From JAPLDB01 sp038230515 (lineage in GTDB: Bacteria > Bacteroidota > Bacteroidia > AKYH767-A > 2013-40CM-41-45): a DNA stretch of 58,199 nucleotides. Within the stretch, counting starts at the first letter, position 1. Each line of letters opens with the position of its first letter. The notes beneath the pieces are model-generated. The model was not told the origin of the DNA. It did not search any database and saw only the letters and a program-made list of their open reading frames with translations. Positions 18,624 to 28,000 of this stretch are shown one piece after another. Position numbers and translations under genes: made by a program. The stretch lies in the NCBI GenBank assembly GCA_038230515.1, contig JBBRND010000028.1, positions 1 to 58,199 of the forward strand, given 5' to 3'.

Positions 18624-18737
18624 ATGCTTTACTCGTTCCTAAGACCCCCTCAGCCGTTCCTGTCTAGCCCCCAACCGTTTCTAGGATCACCTCACGCATT
18701 TCTGTCTAAGCCCAAACCGTTTCTATGATCACCTCAG
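18624..18737 (+). repeat. 21-bp tandem repeat with small in-frame ORF
   Basis: Five copies of a degenerate 21-bp unit run from about 18633 to 18737; the TTCCT/TTTCT core recurs exactly every 21 bp. An ATG at 18624 opens a 34-codon frame through the array, giving a heptapeptide repeat of the type FLSSPQP / FLGSPHA / FLSKPKP and stopping at 18728. Whether it is translated is unknown; there is no good promoter or signal peptide. The surrounding gap 18516-19383 (868 bp) has no recognisable gene; it holds this repeat, the one at 18961-19066 and an inverted repeat at 19232-19303. Confidence 0.65.
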
Positions 18738-18960
18738 AGACGACCGATCATTAAACTGTGTCAAGGGAATTAAATACCTTAGACATAATGAAAAAAAAGC
18801 AAGAAGAAAAATCGCCATGAGGTAAGCCATTTTTCAATATGCTTAGTCGGAAGTTACCACGTTTCGACCTGCTTTTCTGGCTTATTATCAGCACACCTTT
18901 CCCAAACCCACCGCTTGTCCATCCATCCCCCGCGCACCATCCCGAATATCTCTGCAAAGC

Positions 18961-19066
18961 TTTCGAATTCCTCGCGCAGAGTTTTCAACTTCCCGCGCAC
19001 TCCTTTCAACTCCGCCAGCATTTTCAATTAGCCGCTCAGCAATTTCAATTGCAATACAAACATTAA
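18961..19066. repeat. Degenerate 21-bp (3 x 7) repeat
   Basis: A TTTCAA(C/T) box recurs with spacings of about 22, 21, 18 and 21 bp between 18961 and 19046, with GC-rich blocks (CGCGCA, CCGCGCAC, GCCGC) in between. Both strands are open across it, so the apparent ORFs (FQL-containing heptapeptides on plus, basic coiled-coil-like on minus) are probably by-products of the period. Confidence 0.6.
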
Positions 19067-19231
19067 ATCTTATCAAATTTCAGTTTCCGTTTTCAAATAG
19101 CCCGCAGTTTCAGCCGAGAAAAACCATATTTTTCAAAATCCTGAAAAAATATTACACAATTTCAAAAGCCCTTGATCTAGGTTTTTCAGAATCATTTTAA
19201 TATTTGAGAAAATAATAGTGTGAAAACCTAC

Positions 19232-19303
19232 TGCTTGCGAATTTTTTTAAAAATTGAAAGTCGTTGACACTCATTCTCATCTATTATCCTTAATTCGCAA
19301 GCA
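19232..19303. repeat. 12-bp inverted repeat
   Basis: TGCTTGCGAATT (19232-19243) and AATTCGCAAGCA (19292-19303) are perfect inverted copies separated by 48 bp. Just to the right a second imperfect hairpin combines AAACCC/GGGTTT with CTGCA/TGCAG (about 19303-19343). No gene or known RNA was recognised. Confidence 0.6.
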
Positions 19304-19383
19304 AACCCGTTTCTGCACTGGCATAACGACAAATGCAGGGTTTCAATCGCAAAAAACACTCAGGCAAATGCTTGATGGGCGAC

Positions 19384-20685
19384 TCACCTCACCACAATTT
19401 TTTTCTCCCTCATTATTTCTTTTAGTTTGCTGATGTTGCCTGCTGAAGTGTTATGTGAGTAGCTGTTGCGGATAATTTTTCCTCCCCGCGCGCGAATTAC
19501 CTCCATCGAATTACCCGCACGGTCGCTGCCGAAAGTAACAGCAATAATTTCATCCATCTCATACACGATTTTGATGTTGCCGAAAATGTTTCTTACCGCC
19601 AGGTAGTTTTCATAAAAAATAATTTTGTTGTTGCGGTAAATAGTTATCAGCACTGCCACCGTTGCAATTATCATCGGAATATAAAGCATGGATAAACTGC
19701 TTTTGAATCCCTGTTTAGCGATAACGGTAAATATGAGCAGGAGGTAAACCGCATGAAAAGAAATGCTCCTGAATGAAAACTCCGTTTTGAAAACAGGCGT
19801 TATTGCAGTAAGTTCCGATTTCAATTGCTCCTGCGGTTTTCTTTTTATCTCTTCTACATGAGTGTCCGCCTGCAATGGATCCTGGTTAAGAAGTATGCAC
19901 AATTGATAATAAATTTGAGGAAGCCGCTCACGAAATTCTTTGCTCGATTCAAAAAAATATTCCATACACACGGCAAAGAACTCGTGCTTGTTCGCGCCCG
20001 CATACTTGCGGAGAAATGATTCTCTTTCATTCTCAATATTTTCAAATTCTTCGTCTGCAACCATGCTCCACTTTTCGAAATAGTTTCCGAAAAAACTATC
20101 ATAATCATCTTCCAGCCGCCACTGCAGTTCAAGAGCATGAGCCATTTCGTGCAGACCCACATTAAAGTTGTCCGTTGCTTTCAGGAATCCATCCTGAAGA
20201 TCTTTCCATGAGAGAACGATAACGCCTTGTACATTCGTTTCTCCGATATGGTATTCATCACCCAACCGGTTGTAAAACGATTCCGGGTAAAGAATAATTT
20301 TTGAAAAATGGCTTAGTGTGTATTTGTGCAGCCCGAATGTAATCTGCACAGCAGAAGCGGCAACAAGCGCTTTCACTTCATCGGTTAATTCAACTCCGCC
20401 TCTGGATTCAAAATCTTTGTCGGCAATAAAATTTTTCACTCGCAGCAGAAACTTCACTTTCATTGCGTCAGGCAGTTTATCATAAAAAGAAAATCTTCCT
20501 GCCAGATGGATTTCATATTCCGATTTTAGTTTTCCACTGAGCGAATGATGAAAGCGGAAAACAAACCGATCACCGATATTTTTTAATGCCGCTCCTATCA
20601 ATAAGAACAACCCGTAGCACAGATAGCCCGTGAAGAGTGTGAGAATAACAATGGCAATAATTGAGGGAACACTTAGAGAGGTCAC
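19384..20685 (-). CDS. MtfA-like zinc peptidase, membrane-anchored
   Basis: The 433-residue protein has an N-terminal membrane span (about 9-32), a cytosolic MtfA-type (M90) peptidase domain (about 60-290) and two further spans near 300-350 followed by a short PH-like or beta domain. The zinc motif HEMAH is at residues 179-183 in the context GLHEMAHALE, as in MtfA, and FFAVCMEYFFE supplies the distal Glu expected of the family. In E. coli MtfA is a soluble aminopeptidase that binds the regulator Mlc; the added membrane parts here make that role unlikely to transfer directly. Single-gene unit. Confidence 0.85.
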   Translation of the reverse strand: MTSLSVPSIIAIVILTLFTGYLCYGLFLLIGAALKNIGDRFVFRFHHSLSGKLKSEYEIHLAGRFSFYDKLPDAMKVKFLLRVKNFIADKDFESRGGVELTDEVKALVAASAVQITFGLHKYTLSHFSKIILYPESFYNRLGDEYHIGETNVQGVIVLSWKDLQDGFLKATDNFNVGLHEMAHALELQWRLEDDYDSFFGNYFEKWSMVADEEFENIENERESFLRKYAGANKHEFFAVCMEYFFESSKEFRERLPQIYYQLCILLNQDPLQADTHVEEIKRKPQEQLKSELTAITPVFKTEFSFRSISFHAVYLLLIFTVIAKQGFKSSLSMLYIPMIIATVAVLITIYRNNKIIFYENYLAVRNIFGNIKIVYEMDEIIAVTFGSDRAGNSMEVIRARGGKIIRNSYSHNTSAGNISKLKEIMREKKIVVR

Positions 20686-20809
20686 TGCAAAAGATTTGAT
20701 GCGAAGAAAAGAATATTCTGCGGATTTTATTCGTTGCCTGTATCATGATTGATTTCAAATAAACTATCCTTTTTCATATACTTGCGCTTCCAAAATAAAA
20801 GATATAAAT

Positions 20810-22612
20810 ATGAAAAAAGGATTTGCCATTATTGCAGTTGCAATTGCGTTTACGGGATGCATGGACCCAAAAGAAAAACATCAGAAAGAAGTTCAAACAT
20901 ATCTTGAAGTGTACAATCAGAAGTACAAAGAACTCTACACTGCGAGCAACGAGGGGCAGTGGCTGGTGCAAACGCACATTGTGGAAGGTGATACCATGAA
21001 TGCCCATGTGAGTGGGCTTGATGATGAAGCAATGGCAAAGTACACCGGCAGCAAGAACAATATTGACAAAGCAACTGCTTACCTGAAATGGAAAGATGAG
21101 TTAACTCCGCTCCAGATAAAGCAATTAGATAAAGTATTATTTAACGCGGCAGGAAATCCGGAAAGTGATTCTGAAATTGTGAAAGAGCGCATCAAAGCAG
21201 AAACAGCCCAGACAGAAAAATTGTATGGGTTTAAATTTTCTTTGGACGGAAAAGAAATTACTCCGAATGAAATAAATAAAATTCTGAATGAGTCGAAAGA
21301 CCTGGATGCAAGGCGCAAGGCATGGGAAGCAAGCAAGGAAGTGGGCAAAAGTTTGAAAGATGGATTAGTGCATCTGCGCGACTTGCGCAACAAAGTAGTG
21401 CAGGCACTTGGCTACAAAGATTATTTCACTTACATGGTGAGCGAATACGGAATGACGAACGATGAAATGATGGACTTACTGCACAAGTTCAACCGGGAGT
21501 TGTATCCGCTGTATCGCGAGTTGCACACGTATGCGCGCTATGAACTGGCAAAGAAGTATGATGTGAAAGAAGTTCCTGATTACATTCCTGCGCATTGGCT
21601 CACCAACAAATGGGGACAGGATTGGAATGAAATGATCACAGTGAAAGGAATGAACCTGGACAGTGCCCTCAAGACAAAAGACAAAGAATGGTTTCCGCAT
21701 CAAGCAGAGAAATTTTATGTAAGCATCGGTTTCGATTCTCTTCCGAAAGTTTTCTGGGAAAAGTCTTCGCTCTATCCTGTTGCAAAAGATGCCGGATATA
21801 AAAAGAACACACATGCTTCTGCATGGCATATTGATCTTGATAAGGATATGCGCTCGCTTATGAGCATTGAGCCGAATTCAGAATGGTATCAAACCGTTCA
21901 TCACGAATTCGGACACATCTATTATTACATGACCTATAGCATTCCTGAAAATCCTTACCTGATGCGCGAGGGAGCCAACCGTGCTTATCACGAAGCATTA
22001 GGAAGTATGATGGGACTTGCTGCAATGCAGAAACCTTTTGCTGCCGGAGTTGGATTGGTGGACGGCAACACACCTACGGATACCATTCACCAATTGTTGA
22101 AGGATGCGATGAACTATGTAGTGTTTATTCCTTGGAGTGCCGGAACAATGAGCCAGTTTGAACACGATCTCTACACAGACAATCTTCCGCCTGACCAATA
22201 CAACAAACGGTGGTGGGAGATCGTGAAAAAGTACCAGGGCATTGTGCCGCCAACCGAAAGGGGAGAGGACTACTGCGATGCAGCCAGCAAAACACACATC
22301 AACGATGACCCAGCGGGATACTATGATTATGCACTCTCATTCATTCTTCTTTTCCAGGTGCACGATTACATTGCGAAAAATATTCTGCATCAGGATCCGC
22401 ACTTCACCAATTACTACGGCAACAAAGACATCGGTAAATTTATCCAGGAAATCATGCGCCCCGGAGGCAGCGGTGACTGGCGCAAACTTTTAAAAGACAA
22501 AACAGGCGAAGACCTCAGTGCCCGCGCCATGCTCGATTATTTTTCTCCGCTGATGGCGTGGCTCAAAGAGCAGAATAAGGGAAGAAAGTACACTTTGCCG
22601 GAGATGCAGTAG
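20810..22612 (+). CDS. M2 family peptidyl-dipeptidase lipoprotein (ACE-like)
   Basis: The 600-residue lipoprotein has a lipobox signal (IAFTGC, Cys about 17) and an M2/angiotensin-converting-enzyme-type helical peptidase domain filling the rest. The zinc motif HEFGH is at 365-369, with the third ligand Glu in AYHEALGS about 25 residues later, as in ACE. The downstream DYCDAASKTHIND and the PGGSGDWRKLL block also match the family. It should release dipeptides from peptide C-termini in the periplasm or at the outer membrane, a nutritional role being most likely. A near -7 element (TATACTTG, 20777-20784) lies upstream. A palindromic repeat follows the stop. Confidence 0.94.
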   Translation: MKKGFAIIAVAIAFTGCMDPKEKHQKEVQTYLEVYNQKYKELYTASNEGQWLVQTHIVEGDTMNAHVSGLDDEAMAKYTGSKNNIDKATAYLKWKDELTPLQIKQLDKVLFNAAGNPESDSEIVKERIKAETAQTEKLYGFKFSLDGKEITPNEINKILNESKDLDARRKAWEASKEVGKSLKDGLVHLRDLRNKVVQALGYKDYFTYMVSEYGMTNDEMMDLLHKFNRELYPLYRELHTYARYELAKKYDVKEVPDYIPAHWLTNKWGQDWNEMITVKGMNLDSALKTKDKEWFPHQAEKFYVSIGFDSLPKVFWEKSSLYPVAKDAGYKKNTHASAWHIDLDKDMRSLMSIEPNSEWYQTVHHEFGHIYYYMTYSIPENPYLMREGANRAYHEALGSMMGLAAMQKPFAAGVGLVDGNTPTDTIHQLLKDAMNYVVFIPWSAGTMSQFEHDLYTDNLPPDQYNKRWWEIVKKYQGIVPPTERGEDYCDAASKTHINDDPAGYYDYALSFILLFQVHDYIAKNILHQDPHFTNYYGNKDIGKFIQEIMRPGGSGDWRKLLKDKTGEDLSARAMLDYFSPLMAWLKEQNKGRKYTLPEMQ

Positions 22613-22619
22613 TTCATCG

Positions 22620-22685
22620 CTGTCATGCCGAACTTGTTTCGCATCCCTTGATTTTGCGGATGCTCAAACAAGTTCGGCATGACAG
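22620..22685. repeat. REP-like extragenic palindrome
   Basis: The arm CTGTCATGCCGAACTTGTTT (22620-22639) is perfectly inverted at 22666-22685, enclosing an inner GCATCC/GGATGC stem. Such CATGCCGAACTTGTTTCGGCATC-type palindromes recur between genes in many Bacteroidota genomes (from memory). It may also end transcription of the M2 peptidase gene, although no T-tract follows. Confidence 0.85.
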
Positions 22686-22759
22686 AGCGCTAAGAAGGAA
22701 CTTTTTTCTTACAGTTTCGGTATAACGTTTCCCGACTTATATCAAACTCAACTTCCTGA

Positions 22760-23176
22760 ATGAACCGTAATTTAATTTTCGCATCGCTGATGCTTGCCGT
22801 TTGCGTGAATGTTGCCATCATCGGCTGTCACCGCAAAGGAGAGAATGAATCTTCACCAATAAAAGACACGCTTACGCGAAGAGCGCAAACAGTTTCTGAC
22901 ACGATAAAAGGGAAGAACCCAGACGAAAATTCTTCTGTTGAAATTAAAACATTTCGCAACGATTCCGTTCTTGGAGGTTTCGGTTACGATATTTATGTTG
23001 ATAATAAATTATACGTGCATCAGCCACATGTTCCTGCAGTTGCAGGAACGAAAGGTTTTTCTTCTGCTGAGAATGCAACGAAAACCGGAGAGTTTGTGGC
23101 GTATAAGATAAAGCACAATATTACGCCTCCAAGTGTAAAGCCGGAGGAGTTGGATAGTTTGGGAGTGTTGAAATAA
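22760..23176 (+). CDS. DUF4907 lipoprotein
   Basis: The 138-residue protein has a lipobox-type signal (VAIIGC, Cys about 23), a polar linker and a C-terminal DUF4907 domain (about 72-130) with its core GGFGYDIYVDNKLYVHQP and PAVAGTKGFSS. The family is small, Bacteroidota-specific and of unknown function. It is convergent with the next gene and has no obvious operon partner. Confidence 0.85.
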   Translation: MNRNLIFASLMLAVCVNVAIIGCHRKGENESSPIKDTLTRRAQTVSDTIKGKNPDENSSVEIKTFRNDSVLGGFGYDIYVDNKLYVHQPHVPAVAGTKGFSSAENATKTGEFVAYKIKHNITPPSVKPEELDSLGVLK

Positions 23177-23230
23177 AATAAGAAGTACTTCCGGTTGCGT
23201 GCTCTTGCCACTAGCTTCAGCAGCCAGCAG

Positions 23231-23608
23231 CTATCTTTTATCCCCTTTGTACATTGCATCGCTAACCTGGATAACTTCCTTGTCATCATGCCAGGCAGTA
23301 TAGCCGGCTGTCTTAAAAGCAGTGATTAGAGAATCGTTAGGAATCTGCTGACGCATTCTGATCAAAACTTCTTTTCGCTCAAAGTTTATTTTGTAAGAGT
23401 GTACTTTGTACCCGAAACCATGAACGACTACTTTCACCTTATCCATATCTTCCTTGTTTGCTACTTCATCCAGTTTAATGATGGTGAGAAATGAAAACGG
23501 GTTCACCTGCTGATATGCATTATCAGGTACTTGTGCAAATGGCTTAGAGACACATATAAATACGATTATTAGAAAAACAGCCAGATCAATAAGAATTGTC
23601 TTTTTCAT
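23231..23608 (-). CDS. Small exported protein, unknown
   Basis: The 125-residue protein has an N-terminal signal peptide (about 1-25, cleaving after KPFA) and a small alpha/beta domain (about 40-125). The pattern, a strand TIIKLDEV, helix, strand VHSYKINFERKEVLIRM, helix SLITAFKTAGYTAW, looks like a ferredoxin-like fold similar in layout to heavy-metal-associated domains but without the CxxC motif. I do not recognise a named family. It lies 66 nt downstream of the acyloxyacyl hydrolase gene on the same strand and may be co-transcribed. Confidence 0.65.
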   Translation of the reverse strand: MKKTILIDLAVFLIIVFICVSKPFAQVPDNAYQQVNPFSFLTIIKLDEVANKEDMDKVKVVVHGFGYKVHSYKINFERKEVLIRMRQQIPNDSLITAFKTAGYTAWHDDKEVIQVSDAMYKGDKR

Positions 23609-23674
23609 TCTTATTGAAAAAAACGAGAACGTGAAAGGAAGGTTGTGAAAGTGTAAGGAAGCCCCAAAGATTTT

Positions 23675-24835
23675 CTAAAACATAAAACCCACAGTGCTTT
23701 CAAGAAAATCCGCTCTACCGCAGTTTGTTTTTATGTAAACCCCGGCAAACAGTTGATGGTGCGAAGTGAGGATTGCGTTTTTGAAATAGTAGTTGAAACC
23801 AAGCCGCGCAAGAAAAAGCGATTCCATTTTTGCGATAGTATTTGTTACATGTTTTAATTCCTGAATGTCGCGGTGATAAGGATTGAAGATAAAAATACCT
23901 CCCTGCGTACACAAACTGAAATGCCCGATCAGGAATTCATGACCAAGCGTAAAAAGAATGCAGGACGAATTAAGTCGCTGGTTGGAAGAATAAAAGGTGG
24001 AAGTGTGAACGGTATCGTACACGCCAGTATTGTAATACGCTTCCAGCCCGATTTGATAACGGGTGATCTCATGATAATTATGCGACCAGTAAAACTGAAG
24101 TAGATAAATGCTGTAGTGTTTATCACCAACATAATCAGTGGTACCACCACGCTGATTTATTCCAAGTGCAAACCGAACGTTGAAATGAAAACGTTTGTCA
24201 GTTGCAAACGGTTCGCTGTTTTTATTGATCTCAACTTCGTGCAGCCGATAACGGATTCCGATTCCAACTGAAGGAAGATTAGCCCCGAGGTTAGGGAGTT
24301 TGTAATGCGAATTGGATGCGTGATGAATAGAACCCCGTACCATCACAGAAAAGAACTTTGAAAAAGAATATTCAACAGCAAGCGATGCAGATGGCATGAA
24401 GGTAAGGCGGCTGCCAATAAGTATGTTGCTTGAATCGGTAACAGGATTAAATGTTTTTGTGAAGCAGGATATACCAAGCCCTGCGCTTTCATCAATACGG
24501 AAATGGCTGCCTGCACTTTGCGAGAGTGCCAATTCAGGAACGATGAAATAAAAATCTCCGAGTGCATTTTTGTTACCAAAGTTTCCATAGCCAAACTGAA
24601 AAGAAAAATCGGGGTAACGGTAGAACCTGTGCCAGAAGCTTGAACCATTAAGTTTTATACCATACCTGCCGGTGATGAGATAAGGTGGAGTGTGTCGTTC
24701 GGGAAATGAGGGATAATTTTTTACAAGATACCCTTCATGCGCATCGAGTTCAATAAAGCCGGGATGTAACAGCGATTGTGAAAAAGCATTAACCGAAAGT
24801 AATGCGGCAGAAAAAAGTGCAATGACAAATTTCAT
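23675..24835 (-). CDS. Acyloxyacyl hydrolase (PagL-like lipid A deacylase)
   Basis: The 386-residue protein has a signal peptide (1-19, NAFSQ) and an outer-membrane beta-barrel of the acyloxyacyl hydrolase / PagL type in its first half. The catalytic signature is visible as SIHHASNSHYKLPNLGANL, which holds the His-x-Ser pair of the family, followed by the barrel strand VGIGIRYRL. The C-terminal half (about 205-386) is a further barrel-like region, as is common in Bacteroidota members, which are longer than the roughly 180-residue enterobacterial enzyme. It is expected to remove an acyl chain from lipid A in the outer leaflet. Confidence 0.85.
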   Translation of the reverse strand: MKFVIALFSAALLSVNAFSQSLLHPGFIELDAHEGYLVKNYPSFPERHTPPYLITGRYGIKLNGSSFWHRFYRYPDFSFQFGYGNFGNKNALGDFYFIVPELALSQSAGSHFRIDESAGLGISCFTKTFNPVTDSSNILIGSRLTFMPSASLAVEYSFSKFFSVMVRGSIHHASNSHYKLPNLGANLPSVGIGIRYRLHEVEINKNSEPFATDKRFHFNVRFALGINQRGGTTDYVGDKHYSIYLLQFYWSHNYHEITRYQIGLEAYYNTGVYDTVHTSTFYSSNQRLNSSCILFTLGHEFLIGHFSLCTQGGIFIFNPYHRDIQELKHVTNTIAKMESLFLARLGFNYYFKNAILTSHHQLFAGVYIKTNCGRADFLESTVGFMF

Positions 24836-24984
24836 AATGAAATATCGCGGAGAGAGGTGTCAAAGAAACATTTTATTTCTTTCTACACTGAGAAAATGTT
24901 TGAGAACTCAATTAATGATTTAAAACCGGACAGTGAATTCAATCACACTAATTAAAAAAATACTTACGCTGGCTTTATGCAGTA

Positions 24985-25012
24985 ATTCACGATTTACAAA
25001 TGAGATTTAAAA
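24985..25012. repeat. 7-bp-period array in intergenic gap
   Basis: Four in-phase heptads are seen: attcacg, atttaca, aatgaga, tttaaaa. The flanking gap 24836-25075 is otherwise gene-free and ends with a terminator. Confidence 0.5.
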
Positions 25013-25021
25013 CATATTCAT

Positions 25022-25056
25022 AAAAAAATGGCTGCTTAAACAGGCAGCCATTTTTA
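25022..25056 (-). terminator. Bidirectional rho-independent terminator
   Basis: TGGCTGC (25029-25035) pairs with GCAGCCA (25044-25050), flanked by seven A on the left and a T-tract on the right, so it can act for the minus-strand gene starting at 28459 and also in the plus direction. Confidence 0.9.
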
Positions 25057-25075
25057 TTTTGCAAAGAAAGCAACT

Positions 25076-28000
25076 TTACTCTTTCACGATTTTTCCGATC
25101 ACCGGTTTTGAATTTCCGTTTGCAATTCGGTAGAAATAAACATCAGGCGCAAGATCAGCAATGTTGATGTCAACAGAAATATCAGTTACTGTAAAATGTT
25201 TTACCAAGGTACCCATCGCAGAATAAATTTCAATCACCTTATTTTCTTTTGAAGAGGGAAGATTGAAATGCAGATTACCGGTTGCGGGATTCGGAAACAC
25301 ACTTACAGATGCAGAAGAGATTTCTGTAATAGCTGTAATGGCATCAAGGATGTTGACGTCATCTACATGAATATTGTTTCCCTGATCTCCGAAAAACTCA
25401 AAACGTATTTGAACAGATTGCTGTCCGATCAGAGACGAAAGATTTATAGATTCTGTTCTCCAGTCAGCGGGTAACGGAGTATAGTTTCCTCCGTGATTTG
25501 CAGCAGTGGCAAGTGCAGTGCCGGTTTTGGAATATACTCTTGTCCAGGTATTGCCGCAATCGGTGCTTGTGTAAATATTCAGCGAATCATCAGAAGAAGA
25601 ATTCTTCATTGCATAAGCCAAACTGAACGTTAGCGAAGCCGGAGCTACAAGAGAAGTAAAATTAGCGGGAGTAGAAATCATAGAAGCATACGCACTCGTA
25701 AGAACGAAGCCACGGGCACGAAGGCAGGACGTAGAGTTTCCAAAACCACCTGTTGTGGTGAGATGGAAAAACATAGCGGGAGAATTATTATCTACAAATG
25801 TCCAGCCGATAGGAGGGAAGGAAGTATTTTCAAAACCTTCCATCACAGGAAGTACGGCAAGATTAGAGTTAATATCAAACGTGGTGGTGCGGGTATCATT
25901 AAAGGTGTTCTGATCAGCACCTCCGTTCGGATCGCTTGTGTAAACAGTGAAAGAGTGATTGCCTGCCGTTGAAGTAACAGTAGGAAGCGTTACATCCGTA
26001 GTAGCTCCTGAAGCAAGATTTCCCGACCAGACGAAAGTCTGAACACCGCCTGCATCAAGTTGGTAGTTGATGTTTAATGTGGTGATAGCAGTTTGTCCGT
26101 AGTTGCGCACGCGAACTATTGGATCAAAAGAGTTTGAACAGACAGCAATGCCCGGAGATAGAATGTTTGTAACACCTGCATCAAGAGTAAAACTTGATGA
26201 AGCATTGAGATCGCTTTCCCAAATGCTGCGACCGTAAGTGCTTGCGCGTATTTTTTGAATGTTGTCATTGATTTCAAGCTCGTACACAATTACGTTTGGA
26301 AGACCTGTGTCGTAAGTAATCCAGTCGGGCATGGTGGCATCGCGGTAATACACACCGAAGTCAGTGCCGACATACACTGCATCCTGACTGTTATTCTGAT
26401 ACACAATGCAATTTACGGGAACGTTAGGCAATGTGCCGGAATAGTTTGTCCATGCAGCTCCACCGTTTGAAGAATAAAAGACTTTATCGCCTGCTGAGTA
26501 GCCCGTAAATGTTACCCACACTTTCATGGGATCGGTGTTGCCTACAGCAATGTATGTGATGGCGGAAGTGGTAACCGGAAGACCGTTTGCAATGTTCGTC
26601 CAGGTTCCGCCAGTATTGTCTGTTCGGTAGATATGATCGAGCGATGCAGCATAAATTACATTGCTGCTCGTCTGGCTCATGGCAAGAGCAATTACGTTTC
26701 CTGCAAATTGTCCGCTTGAAATTGTTGTCCAATTAGTACCTGCATTGGTAGTTCTGTACACATCTTCAAATCCTCCAATCAATGTGTTTGAATTAATAGG
26801 ATCCTGAATCAAGGGAGAAGTCCAGTCGCCAGTAGAAGGAGCAATATTGGTGAAGGTATTTCCACCGTTAGTTGACTTGGAGAACGCACCGTATTGATAA
26901 GAAGCATACATGATCTGATCGTTCGTGCGGTCAATTAAACATTCCATACCGTCTCCGCCATTTACGTGCTTCCATTGCCCGTTTAGAAGGCGGTCGGTTC
27001 CGTTATCCTGAGCGCCCGCAAGCAATTTGTAAGGAGTAAGTGTGCTGCATCCAATCCTGTAATATTGTTTAATGGCGATACCGCTTCCGAGGTTTGTCCA
27101 TGAGGTTCCGCTGTTGGTTGATGAATACACACTGCCGTCATTGCCGTTCCAGATCACGTTGTTATTGCCCGGCATAAACTCAAGTGTGTGATTGTCCACA
27201 TGAATGTTTGTACCGACAGTTCCCCAACTGCTTCCTCCATTGGTTGATTCTGCAATGTTCATCCCTGCAACAAATACTTTATTTTCATCAAGCGGAGAGC
27301 AAGCAAGCACTGCATCGTAATATCCATAAAAGTTGGCAACATTTGAAGGAGAAGTTAACATTGTAAAAGAGCTGGCACTGTTAGTTGACTTGTAAAAATT
27401 TCCATTCTCTCCCAATGCATATACAACACTCGGATTATTTTCGGTTACTGCGATAGAGACACGACCTCCGCCAGCAACCGTTCCTCCATTTACCCACGTT
27501 GCTCCTTTATTTGAAGAGATTGCAACATTTCCGGTTGTGCTTGCATAAACGGTGTTCGAATCGCCCGGTTTAAATTCCATGTCGTAATAATGTCCTGTAT
27601 GTACACTCGTCCAGTTAAGGCCTGCATCTGTGGAGCGGAAAATTGCAGTGCGCGTACATGCGAGAAGAATAGTGGGATCAGCAGGATTGATAAGTAAACG
27701 CTGAATAATGCTCGATTGAGTCTGGGAATAAGATAAGCCGGTTTGATTCCATGTTTGTCCGCCATCACCGGAAACCATTACTCCGGCACTGTAAGTGCCG
27801 CCCCAGAAATCAAGACCAACTTCATATCCGTAGCCATCACCGGTTGCCACAAACACAGAATCGGGATAACGGGGATTGATGGCAATGTCTGCCACGCTTA
27901 GTGCATTGAGATAATCGGAATTTGAACTCCATGTGCTTCCGCTGTTAGTTGTTTTCCATATACCGCCAGAAGCCGAACCGATGTAAACAGTGTTAGAATT

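Noticed and set aside
18839..19066. 75-residue plus-strand ORF with FQL repeats
   Set aside because: Built from the degenerate 21-bp repeat and a Pro-rich stretch; the opposite strand is equally open.
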